NCBI GenBank assembly: GCA_036490475.1
Contig: DASXDT010000006.1
Location: 310,001-374,000, forward strand
Direction of reading: 5' to 3'
DNA: 64,000 nucleotides
Source of the DNA: Candidatus Tumulicola sp.
Lineage (GTDB): Bacteria > Vulcanimicrobiota > Vulcanimicrobiia > Vulcanimicrobiales > Vulcanimicrobiaceae
A program made the translations under genes and the position numbers. Positions 25,875 to 33,831 of the stretch are shown here, piece by piece; positions within the stretch are counted from its first letter, which is position 1, and each line of letters starts with the position of its first letter. The notes beneath the pieces were generated by a model, which worked only from the letters and a program-made list of their open reading frames with translations, did not search any database and was not told where the DNA came from.

Positions 25875-26086
25875 CGTGCGACGCCCTTCATTTCCGCCAG
25901 CCGCGCGTGTTCGGCCGCGAGCAACGCTTCTTGAAATAATGCGGCCTGCGCCGTCTGCGCCATCGCCGCGTTGCCGTGTGCCGCGTCGCCGCCGGCCCCT
26001 GCGCGCGCCAACGCCGTTTGCGCGTCCAACAACGCGCGTTGCGCGGAATCAAAACCCGCGCGTAATGAGTCTCCTACGTCGAACAT
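25871..26086 (-). CDS. Very short FlgB-like protein, first gene of the export operon
   Basis: Only 71 residues: MFDVGDSLRAGFDSAQRALLDAQTALARAG at the start, and AQAALFQEALLAAEHARLAEMKGV at the end. The two ends recall the N- and C-terminal helices of FlgB, with the middle about 60 residues missing, and flgB is the expected gene here (before flgC and fliE). It could also be an unrelated small helical protein. It is coupled to flgC by ATGA. Confidence 0.5.
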   Translation of the reverse strand: MFDVGDSLRAGFDSAQRALLDAQTALARAGAGGDAAHGNAAMAQTAQAALFQEALLAAEHARLAEMKGVAR

Positions 26087-26149
26087 TCGCCCAGCCTACG
26101 ATGCCGGCATATCCGGAAGCCGAGCGTGGCGTTGCCGCGATATGACCGT

Positions 26150-26752
26150 TTACATTTTCGCCGCTTCTTCCCTCAGGGCGGCGACCGCGCGTGCGAGTTC
26201 ATCGACGATCGGTCGCAGACGCGGATCGTCGCTGGTGCGGTAGATTTCGAGAAGCGTTCCGTAGTTCCAGACTTGCTCGGGTGGCTCCGCACTGAACCGC
26301 TCCCACACCACCGGACCGTCCGCTCGAAGATCGGTCACGGTCGCTCGTACGTTATTGAGCTTGTCGGCGGCGCTGACGAGCCACACCGACGAGTCAGGGT
26401 TTGCCCGGAGATGTTGGTGATACGCTTCCTTGCGTGGATGCCAGGGTGATTTGCGGCCGCCCGGTTTCTCCGGAAGGTCATCCGACAGCGCCTCGACGAT
26501 GCGCGCGACACGGTCACCAAATCGTAGGCGAATCTGCTCGAGTTCGTGCCGGCCGCCCTGATCTTCGGCCGCATCGTGTAACAGCGCTGCGATCGCCTCA
26601 TCTTCGTCACCCTTCGCGCCGAGAACGATGTCGGTTACGCCGAGAAGATGGCCGATGTAGGGAACGCCGGATCCCTTGCGCTGTTGATTGCGATGCACGA
26701 ACGCCGCGTAGGCGAGCGCATCGGAAAATCGGGGCGAGAGTACTGTCGTCAT
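26150..26752 (-). CDS. HD-domain (p)ppGpp-hydrolase-like protein
   Basis: A 200-residue protein that resembles the hydrolase domain of SpoT/Rsh and small alarmone hydrolases (MESH1-type): YAAFVHRNQQRKGSGVPYIGHLLGV with the first His, then ALLHDAAEDQGG with the HD pair, and SAADKLNNVRA. No synthetase domain is present. It likely removes pyrophosphate from (p)ppGpp or a related nucleotide. It lies upstream of, and in the same direction as, the export operon, 63 bases from the flgB-like gene. Confidence 0.85.
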   Translation of the reverse strand: MTTVLSPRFSDALAYAAFVHRNQQRKGSGVPYIGHLLGVTDIVLGAKGDEDEAIAALLHDAAEDQGGRHELEQIRLRFGDRVARIVEALSDDLPEKPGGRKSPWHPRKEAYHQHLRANPDSSVWLVSAADKLNNVRATVTDLRADGPVVWERFSAEPPEQVWNYGTLLEIYRTSDDPRLRPIVDELARAVAALREEAAKM

Positions 26753-26777
26753 GACCGTATTCTACCCTAACGCCGTG

Positions 26778-27854
26778 TCAGACGGGCGGCGCACCGCCTG
26801 AAACCGGCACGGGCAGTCCGTTCGCATCCAGCGGGACGCCGAGGACCAGCCGGGTGACTTCGTTATAGTTCTCGATGCCCGAGGCAATGCGATTGGTCTT
26901 GAGATAGGCGTTGTAGGTTTTCCAGGTCCAGCGCGACAGCAGAACGTTGACGTTGTGCGCGTTGCGTTTGCGCATGGCGGCGAAATCTTGCCACACGAGT
27001 GAATTGAAGTCCGACTTCGCGTACGTCGTTTTCTGCGGCAGATATAAGAACAGTTCGAACCAGCCGGAGTACTGGATCGCCGGATCGTGCGATCGCAGGC
27101 ACGTAACGATGGCGAGGTAGTTGGCTTCGTCTTCGCGTGCATACGCGGCAACGTGACTCCACTCGTGCGCTTGATCGAACGGACGCTCGAACCATAGAAC
27201 GTCGCTCGAAATCTGCACGGTCAGCGCGAACGGATTGATGAACCCGCTGGTACCCGTTGCCATCATGAACGGATTTGCGATCGTCGGTTTGGCAGACCCG
27301 ACGTTAGGATCCCAATCGTCACCGCCGGAGCGCACTGCCGGCAGCCAGGATGCGCGCAACTTCGCGAGGTCGAGCGGTTGTGCCGCGAGCGCGTGGGCCG
27401 CAGGCGCGAGGCGATTCATATGCTCGACCGCGATCGCGCGAAGTCGCTCTGCGGCCGCCGTGGTGATGCGCGACGGATCGAAGCGAACGCGCGACTCGAT
27501 CGGGGCGCGCGCATAGTTCCAGCCCCAAGACGCCTCAAACCATACAGCATATGCTCCAGCTATGGCGGCCAGCGACAATACGAGCGATCCGATCGCACGA
27601 AACCGCTTCGCGCGCGGCGCGCGCACCGCAATCGCGATGCACCAGATCGCGCCGGCGGCGCCGATCAGCGTGGCGATGTCCCCGGCCGACCACGGAATCG
27701 GATTCGTTATCGCAAACGCGACGTGTTCCCATTGCGAATAGCCGCCGTTCGAGTAGGCGCGTTCGATCCACGACGCGTCCGGCTGCCAAGCCAATGCCGC
27801 GACGCCGGCAACGATTGCCAGCAGTCGCAGGACCAATAGAAAAGAGCCGCCCAT
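26778..27854 (-). CDS. DUF3810 family membrane protein with a zinc-peptidase-like motif
   Basis: The 358-residue protein has three N-terminal helices (about residues 8-24, 55-76, 88-106) and a large domain with HEWSH at 230-234 followed by EDEAN at 241-245. This is the HExxH-like, gluzincin-like arrangement seen in DUF3810 proteins. Activity is unproven for the family. The ATG at 27854 lies in the loop of the rpsI terminator hairpin, with a possible GGAG site in the stem; a TTG at 27836 is the alternative. Confidence 0.75.
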   Translation of the reverse strand: MGGSFLLVLRLLAIVAGVAALAWQPDASWIERAYSNGGYSQWEHVAFAITNPIPWSAGDIATLIGAAGAIWCIAIAVRAPRAKRFRAIGSLVLSLAAIAGAYAVWFEASWGWNYARAPIESRVRFDPSRITTAAAERLRAIAVEHMNRLAPAAHALAAQPLDLAKLRASWLPAVRSGGDDWDPNVGSAKPTIANPFMMATGTSGFINPFALTVQISSDVLWFERPFDQAHEWSHVAAYAREDEANYLAIVTCLRSHDPAIQYSGWFELFLYLPQKTTYAKSDFNSLVWQDFAAMRKRNAHNVNVLLSRWTWKTYNAYLKTNRIASGIENYNEVTRLVLGVPLDANGLPVPVSGGAPPV

Positions 27855-27865
27855 GATGGACGGCT
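27837..27865 (-). terminator. Rho-independent terminator after rpsI, containing the next gene's start codon
   Basis: The stem agccgccc (27845-27852) pairs with ggacggct (27858-27865) over eight positions, one of them G-U in the transcript, with a five-base loop. On the minus strand it is followed by TTTTCT. It lies 37-65 bases past the rpsI stop and should end the truA-rplM-rpsI transcript. The loop contains the ATG of the DUF3810 gene. Confidence 0.65.
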
Positions 27866-27901
27866 CCGTTCGACGTGGCTTCGGCAGATTCCGAACCGGA
27901 A

Positions 27902-28291
27902 TTAGCGTTTGCTGTATTGGAAACGCTTACGGGCCCGCTTGCGTCCGTACTTCTTCGATTCTTTCTCGCGCGGATCGCGGGTCAAAAACCCATTTTGACG
28001 CAAAATCGATTTCAGGCTCTCGTCCATCTCGACGAGCGCGCGAGCGATTCCATGGCGCACCGCACCGGCTTGGCCGGTGACGCCGCCGCCTTCGGTCTTC
28101 ACCGAAACGTCGAAGCGCGAGGCGCTCTGCGTGGCTTCGAACGGCTGGCGCACGATCTGCAGCAGCTGCGGCCGCGGGAAGTATTCTTCCACGGGCTTTT
28201 TGTTGATCGTGATGACGCCCTGGCCGAGCGTCAACTGAACGCGAGCGATGGCGCGCTTACGACGACCGGTGGCTTGAATAACGTTGTCCAA
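27902..28291 (-). CDS. rpsI: 30S ribosomal protein S9
   Basis: TTG at 28291 is preferred: a GGGAG Shine-Dalgarno sits seven bases upstream and the product (129 residues) then starts DNVIQATGRRKRAIARVQL, as S9 proteins do. The C-terminus is the classical basic tail (KYGRKRARKRFQYSKR) that reaches the P-site tRNA anticodon. The RPQL and GGGVTGQAGAVRHGIARAL segments confirm the identity. It follows rplM with a ten-base gap and precedes a terminator. Confidence 0.97.
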   Translation of the reverse strand: MDNVIQATGRRKRAIARVQLTLGQGVITINKKPVEEYFPRPQLLQIVRQPFEATQSASRFDVSVKTEGGGVTGQAGAVRHGIARALVEMDESLKSILRQNGFLTRDPREKESKKYGRKRARKRFQYSKR

Positions 28292-28301
28292 CGACGACTC
28301 C

Positions 28302-28727
28302 CTACGACAGCGGCTGAGGATGTTGTGCGGCGTGCGGATGATCGGCACCGGCGTAGACGTTCAGTCGAGCCAAGCGATCGTTGCGCGTCCGGTTTCCGGC
28401 GAGCATTCCGCGAACCGCCATCTCGATCAGGCGCTCCGGATGCTTGTTTTGGACCTCACGTGCCGTCTGCTCGCGCAGACCGCCCGGAAATCCGGAGTGA
28501 CGATAATAAATCTTCTGATCCAGTTTGTTGCCGCCCAACTCGACCTTGTCGGCATTGATCACGACCACGTAGTCGCCATCGTCGATGTGCGGCGTCCAGG
28601 TCGGTTTGTTCTTACCCGAAAGAGCGCGAGCGATCCGTACCGCTAACGTGCCCAGCCGCTGTCCGGCGGCATCGACGACGTACCAGTCGTGCTTGGTTTC
28701 GGCGGTTTTCTGTTGATAGGTCCGCAT
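28302..28727 (-). CDS. rplM: 50S ribosomal protein L13
   Basis: ATG at 28727 (MRTYQQKTAETKHDWYVVDAAGQRLGTLA) gives 141 residues. GKNKPTWTPHIDDGDYVVVINADKVELGGNK and the RGMLAGNRTRNDRLARLNVYAGADHPHAAQ segment (MLP usually replaces MLA) are diagnostic. It is an early-assembly L protein. It has the usual rplM-rpsI arrangement, with truA immediately upstream. Confidence 0.97.
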   Translation of the reverse strand: MRTYQQKTAETKHDWYVVDAAGQRLGTLAVRIARALSGKNKPTWTPHIDDGDYVVVINADKVELGGNKLDQKIYYRHSGFPGGLREQTAREVQNKHPERLIEMAVRGMLAGNRTRNDRLARLNVYAGADHPHAAQHPQPLS

Positions 28728-28806
28728 AGTTGCGCGCGTCTTCCTCAAAAATAACGTCAAGACAAAGCTCCGCGGGGCTGTCGCGCCGCGGGGCAGCCTT
28801 CGCATC

Positions 28807-29664
28807 TTACCTGTCGGCCACGAACCCCGTCAAGACCGCGGGCGTACGATATGAGTCGTACCCATCGCGAAAACGCACCCCGGCCAGGTACAACCCATGG
28901 GCCGGAGCGCTCAAACCGGCCGCTTCCCGCCTCCGGGCCTCGACCACCCCCGGCAGACTTTCTGCCGGTCGCCGCTCCCTGCCGACCTCCAGCAGCGTGC
29001 CGACCACGGTTCGGACCATGCGGTGTAAAAAGCCGTCGGCCGAGATTCGAAAGCGGATGAGATCGCCGCGACGCTCGATCTCGAGCGATCGAACCGTCCG
29101 CACGGTGTTGCCGTTGTCCGGCGGAACGCCGCAAAACGACCGAAAGTCGTGGCGGCCGATCAGCGACTCGGCGCCACGGCGCATGGCGTCCATATCGACG
29201 TCGTAGGGCACCAGGGTGGCTCGGTATGCCAGCATCGGCGAACGGCTTCGGGCGTTATAGACGGCATACTCATAGGTCCGCTCCTCGGCCGAGAAGCGGG
29301 CCGAGAAGTCCTCATCGACCGCAGCGCTCTCGCGCACCGCCAGATCGGACGGAAGAACCGAGTTGAGCGCGAGGACCAGCCGGTCGAACGGAAACGCGCG
29401 CTCCGTCTGAAACGATACGACCTGTCCGGTGGCGTGAACGCCGGCATCGGTGCGGCCGGCGGCAGTGCATTTGATGGGCTCCGACAAGAGACGCCCGAGT
29501 GCGGCTTCCAGCGTGCCGGCCACCGTGCGGAGTTTCGGCTGCCACTGGAAACCGCAAAAGGCCGAACCGTCGTATTCGACGGTCAAGCGCAGTGAGGTCA
29601 GACGACCGACGCCGTCCGTTTCGGAACGTTGCGCTTCTCGTCGAGGTCCAGAACGTCTACCCAC
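28807..29664 (-). CDS. truA: tRNA pseudouridine synthase A
   Basis: The core starts LTSLRLTVEYDGSAFCGFQWQP and includes CTAAGRTDAGVHATGQVVSF with the catalytic Asp, and ADGFLHRMVRTVVGTLLEVGRER. It converts U38-40 in tRNA anticodon arms to pseudouridine. GTG at 29664 gives 285 residues but overlaps the DUF5069 gene by 67 bases. The natural place for a start, just at that gene's stop (about 29592-29601), offers only CTG codons, so the start is uncertain. Confidence 0.93.
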   Translation of the reverse strand: MGRRSGPRREAQRSETDGVGRLTSLRLTVEYDGSAFCGFQWQPKLRTVAGTLEAALGRLLSEPIKCTAAGRTDAGVHATGQVVSFQTERAFPFDRLVLALNSVLPSDLAVRESAAVDEDFSARFSAEERTYEYAVYNARSRSPMLAYRATLVPYDVDMDAMRRGAESLIGRHDFRSFCGVPPDNGNTVRTVRSLEIERRGDLIRFRISADGFLHRMVRTVVGTLLEVGRERRPAESLPGVVEARRREAAGLSAPAHGLYLAGVRFRDGYDSYRTPAVLTGFVADR

Positions 29665-30038
29665 GTCACGACGTCGGTGCGATCCGGCGCCACCTTGCTA
29701 CGCAGATCTTCGAAAAAGCCGATCGAATCGCCGTCCGGGCGGCGTTCCAGAAACTGCTGGTTAAACTGTTCGATCTCTTCGGTGGACTTGGCCGCGACGA
29801 ACGCACGCGTGTAATCCTCGATGCCCGCGTCGCCATCCGATTTCTTGATGGCTTCGAGCAATTGAGCGCCATTGATGTTCAAAAATCCGAACACCGCTTG
29901 ATCCATCGGGCAGTCGAAATTGTACTCGCCGTTGGTTCCGGCGGCCGTCGCTTTACCTTTATCGACCGCGCGACCGAGCATGACGACGCCTTGCCACTTG
30001 TCGCGAGCGCTGCGCGGATATTCCTTGGTGAGATCCAC
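29598..30038 (-). CDS. DUF5069 family protein
   Basis: A 146-residue cytoplasmic protein starting MDLTKEYPRSARDKWQGVVMLGRAVDKGKA, the start typical of DUF5069 proteins. The rest is helical with several acidic patches (YNFDCPMDQAVFGFL). No function is established for the family. It lies between a phosphatase gene and truA, overlapping the truA region. Confidence 0.75.
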   Translation of the reverse strand: MDLTKEYPRSARDKWQGVVMLGRAVDKGKATAAGTNGEYNFDCPMDQAVFGFLNINGAQLLEAIKKSDGDAGIEDYTRAFVAAKSTEEIEQFNQQFLERRPDGDSIGFFEDLRSKVAPDRTDVVTWVDVLDLDEKRNVPKRTASVV

Positions 30039-30054
30039 GGGAATCTTCGTCTCC

Positions 30055-30801
30055 TTACTTTTGGGAAGTTAGTACTTCCCCGAACGCGTCCACGCCCTCG
30101 GAGGTTGCGGCGACCGGCAGACCCAAGGTCGCGCGCACCTCGGCCCTCGCCGCGGCGAAATCGGTCTCGAATCGCGGCTCTCGCATCAACGCGTATGCGA
30201 CGATCGTACCCGCGATCCAACCGGCCTCAACGTCGGTGGGATAGTGCACGCCGGCGACAATACGACGGTCCGCAAAAATTTCGGCGCGGCGGAAAATTGC
30301 TTTACGCAATTCTGGTACCATCTCTGCCAGCAGGATCGCCGTGCAAGATGCAAATGCGGCGTGGCCGCTCGGATACGAGCCGTGCGTCTGCGGCGCGCCT
30401 TCCGGGCGCGGGCGATCGAAGTACGCCTTGGCCACATCGATCAACGCTTCGGTGTCGCCGCTGGTGTGAGCGAAGAGTTGCACGGTTAGCGGCAAACGTT
30501 CGGCTACGAAATTTGGTCCCAAGAGGTTCGCAAACGTAAAGACGGTGCGATGCGCGTCGGCAGCCGCATCGGCGATGTCGGCCGGTGACCGATCGGCCAT
30601 CACCGTTGCCATCGTTCTGGCGTCGTCGATGGCTGCGGCCGAAGCCGGCGCCGGAGGCGGTTCGAGGAGTTGCGACAAGTCGACTTGGGCGGGCGTGAGG
30701 TAATACGAAACCGCCGGCTTCTTGGCTAGCGCCGGCGACCACAACGTTACGGCTGCGAACACCGCGGCGCACGCCGTAATCGTTAGCGTGCGTGCCGTCA
30801 T
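30055..30801 (-). CDS. Exported class A acid phosphatase (PAP2 superfamily)
   Basis: ATG at 30801 overlaps the lysS stop. The 248-residue protein has a signal peptide (cleavage after ALA near residue 26). The three PAP2 motifs are present: KAYFDRPRP at 125-133, GSYPSGHAAF at 141-150, and RIVAGVHYPTDVEAG at 180-194 with His186 and Asp190. This is the layout of PhoN-type non-specific acid phosphatases. It would release phosphate from organic esters in the periplasm. Confidence 0.88.
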   Translation of the reverse strand: MTARTLTITACAAVFAAVTLWSPALAKKPAVSYYLTPAQVDLSQLLEPPPAPASAAAIDDARTMATVMADRSPADIADAAADAHRTVFTFANLLGPNFVAERLPLTVQLFAHTSGDTEALIDVAKAYFDRPRPEGAPQTHGSYPSGHAAFASCTAILLAEMVPELRKAIFRRAEIFADRRIVAGVHYPTDVEAGWIAGTIVAYALMREPRFETDFAAARAEVRATLGLPVAATSEGVDAFGEVLTSQK

Positions 30802-32297
30802 CCGTGCTGTCGTTGCAGCGGAAACGCCAGTATTTCGCGGATCGAGGTCTGGCTCGTCAGCAGCATAACCAGCCGGTCGACGCCGATTCCAATTCCGGCC
30901 GTCGGCGGCATGCCATATTCTAACGCGCGCACGTAATCCCAATCCGGCTCGGGCGCCTCGTCATCGCCGCCGGCGCGGTCGAGAATCTGCGATTCGAAGC
31001 GGCCACGCTGATCGTCGGGATCGTTCAGCTCGGAAAATGCGTTCGACACTTCCATCTGCGCGCAGAACAGTTCGTACCGTTCGGTCAAGTCCGGATCGTC
31101 GTGCCGGCGCTTGGCCAGCGGTGAAATCACGACGGGATAGTTCGTCACGAAGGTCGGCTGCATCAGATGCGGCTCGAGCACGCGTTCGAAAATTTTGTCG
31201 AGGGCGTGACCGTGTGTGGGTGACGCGGGCATCTCGAGATCTCGAAGAATCTCGGCCGCGCCGTGCGGGTCGAGTAGCCGGTCGCGTCTGAATTTGCCGT
31301 CGCTGTAGCGCTCCAGGCCTTCTAAATATCCGATCCGTGCGAAGGGGCGCACGAACGAAATCGCCGCGTCTCCCCGACGCAATTCGGTGTCACCCAGGGT
31401 GACCACGTCGACCAGATGCGCGATCAATTCTTCGTTGAACTGCAGCATATCGTCGACGTTCCAATACGCAGCGTAGAGTTCGAGCATCGTGAACTCGGGA
31501 TTGTGCGTGGTATCGATGCCTTCGTTGCGAAAGATTCGTCCGATTTCATAGACGCGCTCGAGCCCGCCAACGATTAATCGCTTGAGGTTGAGCTCGGTCG
31601 CGATGCGCAATTGCATGGTACGATCGAGCGCGTGGCAATACGTCTCGAACGGACGCGCCGCCGCCCCGCCGGCCAGATGCAGCAGCGTCGGCGTTTCGAC
31701 CTCATAGAATCCGCGAGCATCGATAAAGCGACGCATTTCCGCGATGATTTGGCTGCGGGTGATGAGCAGATCGCGCGCGTCGGGGTTGACGATCAAATCG
31801 ACGTAACGCTGGCGATAGCGCTTCTCGACGTCGACCAGGCCGTGCCACTTGTCGGGCAACGGCAATAACGATTTCGATAGCACCGAAAACGACGTGACGT
31901 GCAGCGTAATTTCGCCCATCTTCGAGCGAAATACGTAGCCTCGCACGCCCACGATATCGCCGCGTTCGACGTCGTTCCAGTCGGCAAACGAGCCTTCGCC
32001 CATTTCGTCCTTGCGCACGTAGAGCTGGATGCTTCCGGTGCGATCGCTCAAATCGGCGAAGATGGTTTTGCCCATCGTTCGCTTCGAAAGCAGCCGTCCG
32101 GCAAGGTTCCAGCCTTCGGCGGACGCGTCCTGACCGGGCACCAGGAAGTCGTAGCGCGCGTGCAACTCGTCGGCCGTCGCGTCTACGTCGTAATGCGTTT
32201 GCGCGAACGGGTCGTTACCGCGCGCGCGAAGCGCGGCCAGACGCTCGCGCCGCGCCGCTATCAGGACGGCTTCGGTTTTGCCGAGCTCTTCTTGCAT
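30798..32297 (-). CDS. lysS: Lysyl-tRNA synthetase (class II)
   Basis: 499 residues. An N-terminal OB-fold anticodon-binding domain (WNLAGRLLSKRTMGKTIFADLSDRTGSIQLYV) is followed by the class II catalytic core: FYEVETPTLLHLAGGAAARPFET (motif 1 region), YEIGRIFRNEGIDTTHNPEFTMLELYAAY (motif 2) and GIGIGVDRLVMLLTSQTSIREILAFP (motif 3). It charges tRNA-Lys. It lies downstream of greA with a gap of 26 bases; the phosphatase gene overlaps its end by four bases. Confidence 0.96.
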   Translation of the reverse strand: MQEELGKTEAVLIAARRERLAALRARGNDPFAQTHYDVDATADELHARYDFLVPGQDASAEGWNLAGRLLSKRTMGKTIFADLSDRTGSIQLYVRKDEMGEGSFADWNDVERGDIVGVRGYVFRSKMGEITLHVTSFSVLSKSLLPLPDKWHGLVDVEKRYRQRYVDLIVNPDARDLLITRSQIIAEMRRFIDARGFYEVETPTLLHLAGGAAARPFETYCHALDRTMQLRIATELNLKRLIVGGLERVYEIGRIFRNEGIDTTHNPEFTMLELYAAYWNVDDMLQFNEELIAHLVDVVTLGDTELRRGDAAISFVRPFARIGYLEGLERYSDGKFRRDRLLDPHGAAEILRDLEMPASPTHGHALDKIFERVLEPHLMQPTFVTNYPVVISPLAKRRHDDPDLTERYELFCAQMEVSNAFSELNDPDDQRGRFESQILDRAGGDDEAPEPDWDYVRALEYGMPPTAGIGIGVDRLVMLLTSQTSIREILAFPLQRQHG

Positions 32298-32323
32298 GAT
32301 CCCGTCCCGGCGTCGGGCGCCGA

Positions 32324-32839
32324 TTAGCTAGCTTTCTTTGCGGCTCTCTTTGGAGAGTTGCTTTTGATCGATTCGATCTTGTACTTCATCACGCCGCGCG
32401 GCGTAGCAACGTCGACCGTCGCGTTCTTCTTGTGGCCGATCAAGGCGCGTCCCAACGGCGATTCGTTGGATATACGCTGATTGCTCGGATCGGCTTCGGC
32501 CGAACCGACGATCGAGAACTCGTAGGTCTCGCCGTTTTTCAGGTCCTTGACTTTTACGACCGCGCCGAGGTGCACTTCGTCGGCGGCATACTCCGATTCG
32601 TCGATGAGCCGCGCGTTGCGAATCATGCCTTCCAGTTTCAAGATACGGCCTTCAATAAAAGCCTGTTCTTGTTTGGCGTCTTCGTACTCGGCGTTTTCGC
32701 TCAGATCGCCGTATTCTTTGGCTTGGCGAATCCGGTCGTTCACTTCTCTGCGGTGAACCGTCTTGAGTTCGTCTAACTCGGTTTCGAGCTTCGACAACCC
32801 CTCTGCGGTCAATACGATCTCTTTATCGTTCAAGGACAA
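32324..32839 (-). CDS. greA: Transcription elongation factor GreA
   Basis: TTG at 32839 with GAGGG a few bases upstream gives 171 residues. The N-terminal coiled coil (LSKLETELDELKTVHRREVNDRIRQAKEYGDLSENAEYEDAKQEQAFIEGRI) carries the DLSENAEYE tip with the acidic residues that stimulate RNA polymerase cleavage. The C-terminal FKBP-like domain reads VGSAEADPSNQRISNESPLGRALIG. A Lys/Ala-rich tail (KRAAKKAS) follows. Confidence 0.95.
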   Translation of the reverse strand: MSLNDKEIVLTAEGLSKLETELDELKTVHRREVNDRIRQAKEYGDLSENAEYEDAKQEQAFIEGRILKLEGMIRNARLIDESEYAADEVHLGAVVKVKDLKNGETYEFSIVGSAEADPSNQRISNESPLGRALIGHKKNATVDVATPRGVMKYKIESIKSNSPKRAAKKAS

Positions 32840-32847
32840 ACCCTCGG

Positions 32848-32870
32848 AAAAAGGGGCCGCCCTATCGGGC
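32848..32870 (-). terminator. Probable terminator upstream of greA
   Basis: On the minus strand the hairpin GCCC-GATA-GGGC (32859-32870; one more C-G pair extends it) is followed by GGCCCCTTTTT (T-run at 32848-32852). It lies between the stop of the 32926-33831 gene and the greA start, and would separate the aminotransferase/reductase cluster from greA-lysS. The stem is short. Confidence 0.45.
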
Positions 32871-32925
32871 GCTGGCGCGGTTTGTTCGGGGGGTAAAATG
32901 CTTCCCCTCCCTTCGTCGCCGGGTG

Positions 32926-33831
32926 CTAGTTGAGTGGCACCACCCGCGGATGCAACTCGAGGTCCTCGAGCAAGCGTTCGTAATCGGCAGCCGTCACCTC
33001 GTCCCAGCGCTTGCCTAAAAGCGCGACCAGTGCGGCCTCGACGACGTTGGTTCCGAACGACCGCCCGCCGAAATCCGGCGTCGTCGTTACGAGCGTTTTG
33101 ACGCCGCGCGCCGCGAGCTCGGCGACGTCGGCCGGCGTTACCGTGTTGGTCAACACGATCTTGCCCTCCATGCGCTCCGGCATGAACTGGCGCATAAAAT
33201 GAAAATCGCCCGCGATGATGTCGGCTTCTTCATAATACTGCGGATATTTGGGTTGCGGCGGCCGGTCTTGCTTTTTGCCGGTCGGATAGAAGAACTGGAA
33301 CGGCAGCTTGCACGCGTCCGGCAAATATTTCTCGGCCATCGTTTCGAAGGTCGCCAAGTCACGCACCGGCATATCTTTGTCGAGCGCGAAAATAAAATCG
33401 CCAAACAACACATCGGCACCGGCATCGACGAGCGCTTGCGCCATGCCGAAGCGATCCAGCGCGCTCACCATCAGCACGTGCGTTCCGCGCAGTTCGATTC
33501 CGAGATCCTCACGCATGAAACGAATCGCCTCGCGTTCGAGCGTGTTTTTGAGACCGCTGCCGTCGACGACGGGCGTGGTGTGCGCCGCTTCGAGCAATCG
33601 CAATCCGTCGCGCAGTGCGTACCGGTGCCGCCCGGCGTACAGATACACGTCGATGCCGCCCAAGCCGATGGCGTCGACCGTTCCGTCGAGTTCGCGAACC
33701 TTGGCAACCGCCACGTCCAGTTTTCCGTCGGTGCCGATCCGCGCGATATCGAAGGCTTCGCCCAAGAGCGTCACTTCGGCGCGGTGGTCGCGTCTCGACG
33801 AACCGAGCGAAACCGAAACGACCTTTTTCAC
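32926..33831 (-). CDS. Conserved protein of the family labelled 'quinate 5-dehydrogenase' in some thermophiles
   Basis: GTG at 33831 overlaps the upstream stop (GTGA). The 301-residue protein begins KKVVSVSLGSSRRDHRAEVTLLGE and contains GLGGIDVYLYAGRHRYALRDG, VVDGSGLKNTLEREAIRF and TLVTTTPDFGGRSFGTNVVEA. I recall similar proteins from Deinococcus-Thermus with a quinate dehydrogenase label, but no true quinate/shikimate dehydrogenase motif is evident. A C-terminal nucleotide-binding fold is possible. Its conserved linkage to the reductase-like gene suggests that it acts in the same unknown pathway. Confidence 0.6.
   Translation of the reverse strand: MKKVVSVSLGSSRRDHRAEVTLLGEAFDIARIGTDGKLDVAVAKVRELDGTVDAIGLGGIDVYLYAGRHRYALRDGLRLLEAAHTTPVVDGSGLKNTLEREAIRFMREDLGIELRGTHVLMVSALDRFGMAQALVDAGADVLFGDFIFALDKDMPVRDLATFETMAEKYLPDACKLPFQFFYPTGKKQDRPPQPKYPQYYEEADIIAGDFHFMRQFMPERMEGKIVLTNTVTPADVAELAARGVKTLVTTTPDFGGRSFGTNVVEAALVALLGKRWDEVTAADYERLLEDLELHPRVVPLN

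Noticed and set aside
9891-26086. Classifying the locus as a virulence injectisome
   Set aside because: FliE, FlgC and the FlgF/G-like gene are flagellar rod-type parts, and no secretin, needle or translocon gene is present. Flagellar ancestry fits better, although some parts look SctQ-like.
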